Origin: Liriodendron chinense | Lineage: Eukaryota; Streptophyta; Magnoliopsida; Magnoliales; Magnoliaceae | Assembly: GCA_003013855.2 (NCBI GenBank) | Contig: PVNU02000924.1 | Location: forward strand, 186,001-250,000 | Direction: 5' to 3' | Length of the DNA: 64,000 bases | Shown here: positions 23,971 through 35,725 of the stretch, in pieces | How positions within the stretch are numbered: position 1 is the first letter of the stretch | Layout: each line of letters starts with the position of its first letter | Program-made: the position numbers and the translations under genes | Notes under the pieces: generated by a model | Database searches by the model: none | The model's input: only the letters and a program-made list of their open reading frames with translations | Told to the model about the DNA's origin: nothing

Positions 23971-25927
23971 TGTTAGTGCACTTTTCTGTGGCATACTAGT
24001 ACACCTTGTTTGTCAATTACTTAGGTCAGTGGGTCTAGTGTCGGTTAAGCTTAATGAAGACAAAGACCGAAGACTCAAGACGGACCGGCTGCATCAAGGA
24101 TGAAGAAACAGGTAAAAGAGATGCCTTGGTGTGCCTTACCTTGACCAAAACCTAACCCATAACCTCTTTGATGACTTGCACCACGTAGGTATACCTTTAG
24201 TCATTATCATTAGTCTTAGAACTCCATGAAAAACATGATAAATTAGACTAATTAAAGAGGTGGAAGCTGCTGTAAACAAAACAGCTCAAACAGCAGTTTC
24301 CGATTGATCTTCGATCAATCGGACGTTGGCTCTGATAGGACTCCGATCAATCGGAGCGAAGTTCCGATCAATCGGAAATTGTTCCAACAAACTTTGAAAA
24401 TTCACTGGACATATTTTCGATCAATCGGACAGGCTTCCGATCCATCAGAAGGGGCCGTCCGATCAATCGGACAGTGATCCGATCAATCGAAAAATCCTCC
24501 AGAGACTTCACTGGATGGATTTCCGATCAATCAGACTTGTCTCCGATTCATCGGACTGATTTTCGATCAATCGGAACTTCTTCCGATCAATCGGAGATGC
24601 GCGAATCTGCCCGTTTTTTTACCATTGGAGCTCGAACTTTATAAATATTGAGCTCGATTCTTGGGTATTTAGAGAGGGTTTTGAGAGCCTATTTGCCATA
24701 CCTTTTGTACATCATATGAGGCCTCAAAGAGGAGGAGATTCAATTCATATCCCTTGTGTGTAAATCACAAGTGAGGGCATTCAAATGCAAACATAGAGAT
24801 GACTTGATTCCTCTCTCAATTCTAGAGGTGAGACACTATACCACATAGTTATATCTCTTGTCCAATACCTCTAGAAGACCCTCTAGGTGAATCTCCTAGT
24901 TAGAACAAGCTACATATCCCATGTAGGAGATTCAACCATCCTCCCATCACCTTGGTCATCTCAAAGAAGATCATATGCAAGGCGGTTGATCGTTGGAGCT
25001 GAAGCCTTAGCAAAGCGGCGGCGTTAAAGATCGGGGGAGCACAAGGGGAGCTGATTCAAGCACGGGAGAGCGAGAAGAAGCAACCCGAAGTGGCGCTGAA
25101 CAAGGGGCTCAATCCGACAAGTAGGTTGTCTTGTTAAGAGTCCATCCACTCAATTCCCTGTGGGAGTTGAGTGTAGAGTTTGTTTGACAAACTCGACCTA
25201 GGGTCGTCAGCTGATCCTTGGCCTATTAGTTGGGCCTAAAATCTAGGGATGTCAGCCGTTCCTTGGCACGTTAGTCGGGCCTAAAACATAGTCTCCAAGG
25301 GGGAGCCACCAACACGGGTGCAAAACGTGTAGGTTGGGAGGAACCTGTAAACTCCCCGGTTGGGTGGATCCGAGTTAAAACACCTTGGTTGGGAGGAACC
25401 AGATTTAAACTCCCCAGTGAATGCCGGTGTGCTCAAAGGGGTTGAGTACTTGAACCGGGAGTGGAGTAGACAAGTAGTCGAACCACTATACATCCTTGTG
25501 TTTGTGATTGTTCTTGAGCACATTTCTCTTTATGCATTGTGTTTAAATTGGTTAATTATGAATGCTTAGTTAGGAATGCATGCTAGGCACTTGATAGGCA
25601 CATCCACACTCACAAGATGTACTTTCACTACCTCATGTTGACTTGAGCTCATTGATCCATCCTCTATAGTCCACATGAGTCGTTTAGACTAGGTTGTTTA
25701 TTGCTCTTATCTCTTGCTAGTCTTTTATTTGGACCCACTTAGGCTTGGAAGCCAAAGTGTTAATCGCTTACGTAGCTTAATTTGTTGAACTATTTTAGTA
25801 GGCGAAAAGATTTTGAAAAAGTTCCTAATAACCCCCTCCTATAAGTTCAGCCATAATTCTAGTTGCTCTTTAAGCTTCCGCACGTGTATGCATAGGGTGT
25901 CGTGTTAGACCTCCCGACGCAATTTCA
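23971..25927 (+). repeat. 5' LTR of SIRE-like-C
   Basis: The U3 array at about 24299-24598 has roughly ten copies of TTCCGATCAATCGGA or close variants; the TATA box (TATAAATA, 24640-24647) follows about 40 bp later. The downstream part repeats TTGGGAGGAACC-like blocks (about 25330-25400). The frames near 25281-25569 are inside the LTR and have copies in the other LTR. Confidence 0.92.
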
Positions 25928-26956
25928 TTTGGTATCAGAGCGGGTTGCTCTTCAAGGACGTAACCGTCTAGAGTAAGATCCGGTACCGGAGCACTAGCGT
26001 CATGTCTACCTAAAAAGGGGAATCTATGTTGCCTCATGTTGAATTATAAGTAAAATGATTATTGAGGGCAACAATAACTAGGGTAGGAACTATTGTCCCA
26101 TCCCCTACCGTATATTGCTCTCCAACTTGGAATGAACCTAAGGGAGAAAAATCTAAATGAATTCCCTCCCAACAAGCATGTTGGGTCCTATTAATCATAC
26201 CTAAGGGGGTTGTGATCTAGGTTAGGTGACCTTAGGAAACCTTATTGTGCTTCTATAGGAAAATCTGAGGATTTCAGCCTCATTTATGTGTGTATGGGCA
26301 AATCAGAGGATTCAAGCCTCATGAGCCCAAATTTTGATAATTTAGCCTTGCTTTTTATTGATATATTTGCTTGATAGATTATTACCATGCTTAGATTAGT
26401 TAATCATCCTGAGTTTTATGCTTCATTGTATGCTAATCTTTGCTTAGTATTGGTCTTGATATACCATTTGGGGAGGTTGGTTGATTGGGCTATATGCCCT
26501 TGAGCTTTAATGCTTAATGTATATCATAGATGACCAATTTTGCATGATTAACTATGATTAGATAGTTACATTTTCTTGTTAATCATGTTCCTTAGCATGC
26601 TCCATGTATTTATGTATCATGCACCCTATACTCTCCTTGTTAGCATGTGTTTATAGTTATAATTGTGACATACTATCTTCTCTTACCTTGACCTTAATTG
26701 TTGCATCATTAAGGGGGAGAGAATAGCTTGTCAATTGCTAACAAAAAGGGGGAGAAAGATCAAGTCCCACCAAAACTAGTTTGCTATGTTTTGTGATGCA
26801 GGGATTGACAGGTTATGGGGCAGCAAACTGAAGAGGAGCTACTTAGATTAGGCATGTCAAGAGTCCTATATTTAATTTTATATCAATATAATCTCTTGTA
26901 CATGTATTTTGTTTTGGTAGGTTAGGTTTTTGTAAGTAATTGACAAAGGGGGAGAT
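25928..26956 (+). other. Non-coding interior of SIRE-like-C, with primer site and three purine tracts
   Basis: The primer-binding site TGGTATCAGAGC (25930-25941) is complementary to the initiator tRNA-Met, as in most plant Copia elements. Purine tracts of the AAGGGGGAGA type occur at about 26711-26722, 26744-26757 and, adjoining the 3' LTR, 26945-26956. No frame of useful length is present. The interior seems to be the two ends of a longer element joined after loss of gag-pol. Confidence 0.85.
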
Positions 26957-28912
26957 TGTTAGTGCACTTTTCTGTGGCATACTAGTGCATCTTGTTTGTC
27001 AATTACTTAGGTCAGTGGGTCTAGTGTCGGTTGAGCTTAATGAAGACGAAGACCGAAGACTCAAGACGGACCGGCTGCATCAAGGATGAAGAAACAGGTA
27101 AAAGAGATGCCTTGGTGTGCCTTACCTTGACCAAAACCTAACCCATAACCTCTTTGATGACTTACACCACCTAGGTATACCTTTAGTCATCATCATTAGT
27201 CTTAGAACTCCATGAAAAACATGATAAATTAGACTAATTAAAGAGGTGGAAGCTGCTGTAAACAAAACAGCTCAAACAACAGTTTCCGATTGATCTCCGA
27301 TCAATCGGACGTTGGCTCTGATAGGACTCCGATCAATTGGAGCGAAGTTCTGATCAATCAGAAATTGTTCCAGCAAACTTTAAAAATTCACTGGACATAT
27401 TTTCGATCAATCGGACAGGCTTCCGATCCATCGGAAGGGGCCGTCCGATCAATCGGACAGTGATCCGATCAATCGGAAAATCCTCCAGAGACTTCACTGG
27501 ATGGATTTCCGATCAATCGGACTTGTCTCCGATTCATCGGACTGATTTCCGATCAATCGGAACTTCTTCCGATCAATCAGAGATGCGCGAATCTGCCCGT
27601 TTTTTTACCGTTGGAGCTCGAACTTTATAAATATTGAGCTCGATTCTTGGGCATTTAAAGAGGGTTTTGAGAGCCTATTTGTCATACCTTTTGTACATCA
27701 TATGAGGCCTCAAAGAGGAGGAGATTCAATTCATATCCCTTGTGTGTAAATCACAAGTGAGGGCATTCAAATGCAAACATAGAGATGACTTGATTCCTCT
27801 CTCAATTCTAGAGGTGAGACACTATACCACATAGTTATATCTCTTGTCCAATACCTCTAGAAGACCCTCTAGGTGAATCTCCTAGTTAGAACAAGCTACA
27901 TATCCCATGTAGGAGATTCAACCATCCTCCCATCACCTTGGTCATCTCAAAGAAGATCATATGCAAGGCGGTTGATCGTTGGAGCTGAAGCCTTGGCAAA
28001 GCGGCGGCGTCAAAGATCGGGGGAGCACAAGGGGAGCTGATTCAAGCACGGGAGAGGGAGAAGAAGCAACCCGAAGCGGCGCTGAACAAGGGGTTCAATC
28101 CGACAAGTAGGTTGTCTTGTTAAGAGTCCATCCACTCAATTCCCTGTGGGAGTTGAGTGTAGAGTTTGTTTGACAAACTCGACCTAGGGTCGTCAGCCGA
28201 TCCTTGGCCTATTAGTTGGGCCTAAAATCTAGGGATGTCAGCCGTTCCTTGGCACGTTAGTCGGGCCTAAAACATAGTCTCCAAGGGGGAGCCACCAACA
28301 CGAGTGCAAAACGTGTAGGTTGGGAGGAACCTGTAAACTCCCCGGTTGGGTGGATCCGAGTTAAAACACCTTGGTTGGGAGGAACCAGATTTAAACTCCC
28401 TAGTGAATGCCGGTGTGCTCAAAGGGGTTGAGTACTTGAACCGGGAGTGGAGTAGACAAGTAGTCGAACCACTATACATCCTTGTGTTTGTGATTGTTCT
28501 TGAGCACATTTCTCTTTATGCATTGTGTTTAAATTGGTTAATTATGAATGCTTAGTTAGGAATGCATGCTAGGCACTTGATAGGCACATCCACACTTACA
28601 AGATGTACTTTCACTACCTCATGTTGACTTGAGCTCATTGATCCATCCTCTATAGTCCACATGAGTCGTTTAGACTAGGTTGCTTATTGCTCTTATCTCT
28701 TGCTAGTCTTTTATTTGGACCCACGTAGGCTTGGAAGCCGAAGTGTTAATTGCTTACGTAGCTTAATTTGTTGAACTATTTTAGTAGGCGAAAAGATTTT
28801 GAAAAAGGTTCTAATAACCCCCTCCTATAGGTTCAGCCATAATTCTAGTTGCTCTTTAAGCTTCCGCACGTGTATGCATAGGGTGTCGTGTTAACCACCC
28901 GACGCAATTTCA
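26957..28912 (+). repeat. 3' LTR of SIRE-like-C
   Basis: It matches the 5' LTR throughout, including the CGATCAATCG array (about 27285-27585) and the TATA box at 27626-27633. Many differences are C/T or G/A, for example CAATCGG against CAATTGG in the array. Confidence 0.92.
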
Positions 28913-28929
28913 TTTTTTACCATCAAGTC

Positions 28930-30290
28930 GACCACTTTGTCTTCGAATGTTGATTGTATGGTCAAGTCCTTGATTGGGAAGACAAACCTTGGTATCCTGT
29001 CGGTCTTAATTCCACTTTCCGTCAAGGATGATCAATCCGTCGGAGATCAACCGTGACCATATTGGCCTCCAAAATCAGAGGAAATGGATCTGTATCGATC
29101 ATCATTGCTTCTTCTTCTTTTTTAGGGAACTTTAAGAGACCCTTGTCAATATTATCCTTGATAACATTCCTGAGAACAATGCATTTGTTAGTAGAATCGT
29201 TTTGAGTTCCATGCCATTTACAGTATTCTCCTTTCTTCAATTCCTCAATCGTGGGTATTTTATGATTAGGCAGGATTTTAATAAATTTTCCAGCCAACAG
29301 AAGCTCAAATATTTCATCGGCCCAAGTAATATAAAAAGTATAAGTCTTTTGAGCCTTGTGTGTGACTGACGCCATTATGTCAACCTTAACCAAGGCAGAG
29401 TGCACAAGTGGCTTTTTTTGCAATTACTTCAGCAACCGCCACATCATAATTAGGATGAAAATAATACGTCCCAAGTGACGAGTTCTTTTTCCTTGAGCCT
29501 TCTTGCAAAAGTTCCTTATATCTAGAGACCTTTCAAGTAAGATCATATAGGTTTGTAAACTCTATACTAATTTATTTCTTACGGAGTCTGTATTCGAGGA
29601 TGTCTTGGGTAAGTTGCACAAACTCCGCCTCGAGAGTGACTACTTTGCAACGAATTTTTACCTTTTTGAACAGGGTGATGTAACTCTTACAAGGTTCTCT
29701 AGGCAATTATCTAAACTATGTAAGATCAGCGATGGTCATCTCCCCATCCTTAGATAAGAATTGAGCATGAAATGTTTCTTCTAGCTCTTGCCAAGAATCA
29801 TCGAATTCGGCAGCAAATTTGAGTACCATGTAAAGGCAACGGCCGTTAATGAGTGCCCAAACAATTGTAATATTTTATAATCATTATTGGCAAGCTCGTC
29901 GCACTGCATGGTAAATCAACCCACATGCTCGATGGTCGACTGATCCGAATAGCCTGAAAATAATGCCAAATCTGGCTGATAATTCCTTAGCAGTGGATGT
30001 TGTGGGTTGATTTATTCTAGGTAAGGCTTATGATAACCAGAGATAGTGTTGTGGCCAATGACCTGGCCTGTCACTTCCTGGACCAGTTGCACAATCTGGT
30101 CACAATCTACTCGTTGTGGTTTAATAACAAGTAGTGGGTCGGGACCCACACGATTCTTCCCCTCATTAAATAACAAATTTTGAGGGAAAGGTTGGAACGA
30201 CTGTTCCCCGGGAATCTCATGGCTCCTTACTTCCGGGATGAAATTCCTAACCATATTCAAGTGGCAGAGCAACATTGCGTCCTTTCGAAA
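28930..30290 (-). pseudogene. Decayed gag of a Tat-type Ty3 retrotransposon
   Basis: Reading from 30275 downwards gives the N-terminal gag region (ISGYHKPYLE), then, through several stops and shifts, LFSGYSDQSTIEHVG, AFTWYSNLLPNS and TNLYDLT, all typical of the Tat-branch capsid. The frame 29423-29022 holds the C-terminal part, with YTFYITWADEIFELLLAGKF, HKIPTIEELKKGEYCKWHG and a knuckle-like CKWHG...NKC. No intact frame joins these. The SIRE-like-C insertion lies immediately left, so the pol side is cut off; only 83 bp (23888-23970) may remain on the far side. Confidence 0.85.
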
Positions 30291-30795
30291 TTAAGGTAGG
30301 TTGTACATTTCGTTATAATGGAGTCATTGATGCTGGCTGAGCTACATTACTGACATAACTTCCTTCATTATATAAGGTGTTAGAATGGATGTTCTTTCAG
30401 TGACAACATTCAACAGGTGATGCATGACCTCAGCTTGGTGGGCCATCCACCTATTGAAACTTTCAGTCTAAACACGGAGGTGCTCGGCCTAGACATGTAT
30501 CATTTATGCTTGAGCTCTCCCTTGTTCTTATACATGGTGTGCACTCAATTGAACCTCCCTAAGCCCAACTGTTATGTCATACAAAGATGTTGTCTAGGAT
30601 ACTGATGGTCCTGACTGATTGCTAAGGCTAAGTGATCAGATTATTATTCAAATTTAGCTCGGGGGTTGTTTGAACTGGTATGTCCTCCATAGAAGATGGT
30701 GGAGTAGGGCTCGCAGGTTCAACTCCAACCACTCGATTGCTTCTTCTACTCATATTTCTGTTTCACAATGTCACACCGGTTAATGAACTAAAGTA

Positions 30796-30815
30796 GGGTG
30801 CCACCAGGCGTGCCA
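30796..30815 (-). other. Primer-binding site of the Tat-type element
   Basis: On the minus strand this reads TGGCACGCCTGGTGGCACCC, placed five bases from the inferred LTR edge at 30821. I recall TGGCACGCC-type primer sites from other plant Ty3 elements; the tRNA was not identified. Confidence 0.6.
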
Positions 30816-30820
30816 AAAAA

Positions 30821-31746
30821 TATTGCCCTTAATTTTTCAATCACGCGTGTAATGTGTGTGCGGGTGGGCATGCCATGATCGACGGTATGGCTTGATTCAA
30901 GCCGAACAACGATGACCCCAAGCACCAAGATAGGCAGATACGCCGTAATTGGTCGTATATGACCAAGACCTGTACAAATCGGTCGCCTAGTCAACTACTT
31001 GCACAATTGTTTTTCTGATTATCAGCCGATATTGGAGGGTGGGATTCATCCTCCTATAATGGATTATACCTCTTCCTTCCATACAAAAGGACTTTCAATA
31101 TAGAATAAAATAAAAACAGAAAAGGAAACACTTACAGTCGGCCGCGTGGAACGTGTTGTAGATCGCCTTTCCAAACAAAGCACTTCATTGAAATAAATCC
31201 AACGTATGAGCGTAAACTTGGAGTACAACTACAATTACCAGCTATTGGATTACTGCTATAGAATCTTAATTCGTAACTTACACTACGAAATGTAAAGAGC
31301 AGAATATACTAATGAAACTAAAGATGCTGATTGCGCTAAGGAATGTAAAGAGAAAAATGCTAAGAAGCATGATAAGAGATAAAATTGAGATTTGATTTGA
31401 TTTGGTTATTACTGGACCCCTTGCTTTGTCACCTTCCTTCAATATTTATAACCTCCATCAACCATACGATCTAAAGCTCTTAACACTTCCTTCGGCACGA
31501 TCAGTCTTCAGATTCTTCTTCGCTCGCCATCTGTCCCTATAACCATCTTGCTGACTGAACCATGTTCACTCGCTCGCTCTAGCCTTACTGTTGTTGTGGC
31601 ATCACTTAACCAATGTCAGCTGTGTCACCATGAATCTTGTTGTATTCTCGCCCGCTGCTTCACGCATCCGCTTTAGAGAATCATAGAGTTATACTTGTCC
31701 TCCCTTAATTAACTCTTGCAAAGTCAGGCAGAAATAGGGTATAACA
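30821..31746 (-). repeat. Probable 5' LTR of the Tat-type element
   Basis: It lies directly upstream of the gag on the minus strand. The left edge reads TATTGCCC (expected TGTTGCCC, one G-to-A change) and the proposed right edge is GGGTATAACA at 31746. No partner LTR is in the window, so the right edge rests only on the TG/CA rule. Confidence 0.5.
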
Positions 31747-31835
31747 AACTTCTCTATCTTGAACTTCACATTCGATCCCCTCAACGCCATGTCTATCATA
31801 TTTAATCTAATACTTTAAGTCGCTATGATATCACT

Positions 31836-32340
31836 TGTTGGGAGAAGAAGAAATCTCATATAGAATTAAACAAGTGATAGATAATGAAAAATGCGATCAA
31901 ACACATAGAACACAAAGATTTTTACATGCAAAACCCTTGAAAAAAAAGCTATGGCACTAAGCGACGATCAATCCACTATACCACTATATCAATGAAAGTT
32001 ACAAGAGATGGAAAAACTTACAATATAGAAAATCCTAGCTCTTCCCTTTGTAAAACCCTAGAAATCATGTAGGCTCTCTCACAATACCTCAATCATGCTT
32101 AAAGACGTACTTATATACCCCTTGTACAAGATTAGAAACAAAACCCACACTTTCTAAAAAAAACTAACGCAAATTGCCGATCGAATTGACAAGACTCGAC
32201 ACACTATCGATTGAATCGATAAGGGTCAAAACCTTCCAGGGTGTAATCTGGAATTTCCTTGAATATTTGGATTCGATCGACACCCTTCAATCAAATCGAC
32301 AAGTCTTCAAAAGCACATGATTAAAGGCACTCGATCAACA
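31836..32340 (-). repeat. Isolated Copia LTR with U3 palindromes
   Basis: The left edge TGTTGGGAG (31836) follows GCTATGATATCACT, a mutated complement of TGGTATCAGAGC, so this looks like a 5' LTR on the minus strand. A minus-strand TATA box (TATATAA) is at 32111-32117. Upstream of it lie self-complementary motifs (ATCGATTGAATCGAT near 32207, GATTCGATCGAC near 32271, ACTCGATCAACA near 32329). The right edge is placed at ATCAACA, 32340. No partner LTR was found. Confidence 0.6.
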
Positions 32341-33115
32341 CTACCCTCCCCCCTCAACTTTTTGGCTCATACATAAAGCTAGATGAGACCCAGTCATGAT
32401 TACTAAGAATCATCAAATCGGATATATAGTCCGCCTTGAGTTGGTTGTAGGCTAGAAATCATTGTGATAAGATGATCAGAGCCATCAAATTAGGGGCATG
32501 CAAAATGGATAACCAACAATTAAGATGACACTGAATGGAATCGATGATTTTGGTTCTTGAACAAAGAATGGTGAACCTCTACTATCAAGTAGTCAATGAA
32601 GGATCGATGTAAGTGGTCCACTTGGATTCAAGATAGGAATATTAATCGTGGAAATACAATAAATGATTTTTTTAAGAGGATCTTCCCAATATAAAATATA
32701 TCAGGTGCTATTACTTAATATCTTAGTTATGAAGCACACCATCTATATAGATGTCGTAGACATGAATAAGATCCAAACCATTCATATGTTGCACCCTGCT
32801 ATGGATATACTATACCCCAAATTCGCATCCATTGACTAAGAAGCAAATTAGAGGAAATTATACAATTAGAAATGCATGGTTAGTAAAAAAGCCAATGAAC
32901 AATCAACATTGAATGAGAAATCAATCTTCCATAAAGATCATCTCCCTTTGTGATTGTTTGGTTGTGGTTCATTGAGGACAGATCAACGGATGAGCGATTT
33001 GGATCTTGTGCATGAATTTCACACTTGTCGAGATAGTGGGTTTATAACCCTACCTAGATATGATCATTTAACACAGGGTCATTTCCTTTGGGTGAGGATT
33101 AGGTGAGGCAGGAGT
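32341..33115. other. Unassigned sequence before Copia-D
   Basis: No gene is recognised. It starts with a pyrimidine run (CTACCCTCCCCCCTCAAC) that would be a polypurine tract on the minus strand. The rest is AT-rich unique-looking sequence. Confidence 0.4.
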
Positions 33116-33544
33116 TGTTACATGCCCACACGTGATCAATGTAAGCAAGACCAAAAGCACAAAAGAAACGGGTTAAGCCAAAATAAGATAGAAGAGGCAT
33201 AGGGATTTATGTGGTTTGACAATATGCCTACTTCACGAGACAACAATATGAAGCTTTCTTCATTACTAAAAAAAAAAAGGAAAAAAAAAATACAAGACTT
33301 ACCTCTCTCCCACCTTTATAAGAAATACCCCAAAAGAGTACCTTGAAATTTAATACCTCTCTCAACTTGTGGCCCTCATTAAATAAACAACACCATGTGA
33401 GAGAGAATCATCCAAAGCTTTAAAGAAATCAGGCTTTATGTGCAGCCATACGAACGCATGCAAGAGAGAAAGAGAGAAGAGTTTGAGAGAGACAAAGAGG
33501 GAGATGTCTTCTACTAAGAGGCGTCATCTCTCACCCCCACAACA
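33116..33544 (-). repeat. 3' LTR of Copia-D
   Basis: 429 bp, starting TGTTACATG and ending CCCACAACA. It aligns with 34664-35009 plus 37485-37549. It contains two A-runs near 33267-33292. Confidence 0.85.
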
Positions 33545-33559
33545 TTTTCCTACTTGAAG

Positions 33560-34640
33560 ACTAGTTTATCTAATAATGCGAAAAGTACTCCCGATAATAG
33601 CTGCTTAAAACGTCACCATTTGCTAGTTAATAACAAGCCTAAGAGATGTCCTACACCAATGAAATTTCTCCCTTACAATAGGCTTCATCAACATATTTGC
33701 TATGTTATTGTCGGTGTAAATATTCTAAAACGAGATTTGATTGTCTTCCACGACGTCATGAATAAAGTGATACTGAACATCGATGTGTTTAGTCCGAGCA
33801 TGAAATACCATATTCTTTTCTAAGTGTAACGTACTTTGACCATCGCAATGAATCACCACCACTTTTTACTTGAATTTTAATTTTTCTAACAACCTCTTCA
33901 ACCAAATAGCTTCATTTCATGCTTGTGTAGTTGACATGTACTCTGCCTCTGTAGTAGACAAGGCCACCACTGAATACAATCCGACATCTAACTAACTGCA
34001 CTGCCGGCCAAAGAGAAAATATTATATGTGGTAGATTTTTCTTCCACAAACCCAACCAACTATAAATTTTATCTGCTATAACAAATAGCCTCTATAACAA
34101 ATAACCGCCTCAAAAGTACCCTTCAAATAACAAAAGATCCACTTCACAGTAGTCCAGTGATCTCTCACTGGTTCGTCATGTATTTACTAAGTGCTCTCAC
34201 TACTTGCACATGTCTAGTGCACGCCATGGCAAACATAAGACTCATTGCCACCGATAAATATGGTACTTGAGACATATATACCTTTAACACTTTTGTATTA
34301 AGACACTAATCTAAAGACAACTTGCAACTAACAAGAAATGAAGCATCATTTGGGTTAGAATTATGCATGTTGAAGTGGCATGAAACTCTTTCAAAATAAC
34401 CATTTTGGATTATGCAGACTTTCATGTTCTTCCTGTCTTCAAGTACGATCTTTCCAAGATTCTAATTAACGACACCTAAATCCTTCAATCAAATTCCCTA
34501 ACCAAACAAGCTTTTAATGCTGTAATAGTATTTTTTATTATTATCTGTAACCAGCACGTCATCAACATACAATAATAAGATAATAAAGCCACCATTACCA
34601 TAATTACGAACATAGGCACAATAGTCTGCTGACATCTCTA
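33560..34640 (-). pseudogene. Copia-D reverse transcriptase end and RNase H, with many stops
   Basis: Minus-strand translation shows LLLYVDDVLVTDNNK (RT catalytic YVDD, about 34545-34590), SQVPYLSVAMSLMFAMACTR and then RNase H blocks VALSTTEAEYMSTTQA, IHCDGQSTLHLEKN and HARTKHIDVQYHFIHD. These match Tork-type Copia pol. Stops and shifts interrupt every stretch. The sequence before YVDD begins about 100 bp from the primer site, so gag, protease, integrase and the first half of RT are deleted. Confidence 0.88.
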
Positions 34641-34649
34641 AAACCACAA

Positions 34650-34661
34650 GCTCTGATACCA
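34650..34661 (-). other. Copia-D primer-binding site
   Basis: The minus strand reads TGGTATCAGAGC, complementary to the initiator tRNA-Met, two bases inside the 5' LTR edge. Confidence 0.9.
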
Positions 34662-34663
34662 AT

Positions 34664-35009
34664 TGTTGTAGAAAAACACTCGCGCTTGATCAATGTAAGC
34701 GAGGTAAAAAGCATAAAAGGAAAGGGTCAAACAAAAGTCAAAATGGCCAAACCAAAATAAGACATAAGAGGCATAGGAATTTACGTGGTTCAGCAATATG
34801 CCTATTTCATGGGATAATAATACGAAGATTTCTTCTTTACTAGAAACAAAGAGAAACATAAATACAAGGCTTACCTCTCTCCTACCTGTACAAAAAATAC
34901 CCCAAAAGAGAAATACCTTCAAATTTACAATCTCTCCCAACTTGTGGCCCTCATTATATAGACAACATTGTGAGATAATATCATCCAAAGCCCTAAAGAA
35001 AATAGACTT
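34664..35009 (-). repeat. 5' LTR of Copia-D, inner part
   Basis: It starts TGTTGTAG and matches the 3' LTR up to the insertion point of Tat-E. The remaining part is at 37485-37549. A TATA-like ATTATATAG (minus CTATATAAT) is at about 34954-34962. Confidence 0.85.
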
Positions 35010-35725
35010 TGTTATTGCTGATTTCTGGGCAATAGACGAGGTAGGACAGAAGTCCACCTAGTTATGAATCACAACTTTCTTCCCTCTTTGATTAACGACT
35101 TGGATCCCAAAGGAAGATCTTGCACAACACAAAATGAGATTAAGAGGTAGTCAGGAACCGGCCGTTAGTCCTTCAATGCCTAAGTCAGATGAGTGTTTAT
35201 CTATGAGAGGGAGTGGTTTTGTGACAGAGATATTGTGTACCTTTCAATGGGGATTGTGGTCCCTTTTATAGCCATCAGAGGAGTGATCGTGGATAGGTGT
35301 AATGGCCATGATTAAGGGAGTGAGACCCAAGTGTAGGCGTAATCCTTGGGGGTAATGGATCACACTGGTAACGGTAGCAGACGTGTCTGTTTCCGACTCT
35401 GTCGAGCGCGATCCTGTAGTTTACGTGAGGTGGTTTGACCTCCGCTAACAACCGAAGATGACCCTGAGGTCAGGTCATCTAGATATGTGGCTCGGCGAAT
35501 ACCTCCGTCGAGATATCGAACTATACCCGTCCTAAAACCTTATCCATCGCAGGCCCAACTCTTGTCTCCAGCTCAGCTCCTGTCTTCAGCTCGTCGGGGA
35601 GCCTACTTGTGGGAGGCTAACCTTGAGGACCTTCGTTAGGGCCTACCTTCATCGGGGCCTACGGACTCATGATGTTGGAAGACTCCTTGAGCCTCGGGAG
35701 GTTAGCTTAGGTTTTACCCATGACA
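35010..35725 (-). repeat. 3' LTR of Tat-E
   Basis: 716 bp, with shared blocks such as GACAGAAGTCCACCTAG and GGAAGATCT in the partner LTR. The minus-strand TATA box (TATAAAAGGG) is at about 35261-35270. Confidence 0.87.

Larger units (their letters stand above)
23971..28912 (+). mobile_element. SIRE-like-C: short-interior Copia-type LTR element
   Basis: Two LTRs of about 1,957 bp (23971-25927 and 26957-28912) start TGTTAG and end TTCA. They are flanked by a matching 5-bp TTTTT on each side, which is weak because both flanks are T-rich. A tRNA-Met primer site and a polypurine tract sit exactly where expected. The interior is only 1,029 bp with no coding sequence, so the element would need proteins from a relative. 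The LTRs are nearly identical, with a few dozen visible differences, suggesting the most recent insertion in the nest. The SIRE assignment rests on LTR length, the initiator-tRNA primer site and repeated AAGGGGGAGA tracts. Confidence 0.9.

Noticed and set aside
24299..24598. CRISPR-like array of short repeats
   Set aside because: Repeats are self-complementary, unevenly spaced, inside an LTR with TATA box and primer site, and the DNA is plant nuclear.
25281..25569. Paired ORFs repeated at 28267-28555 as a gene duplicate
   Set aside because: Both lie inside the two LTRs of SIRE-like-C and overlap on opposite strands without motifs.
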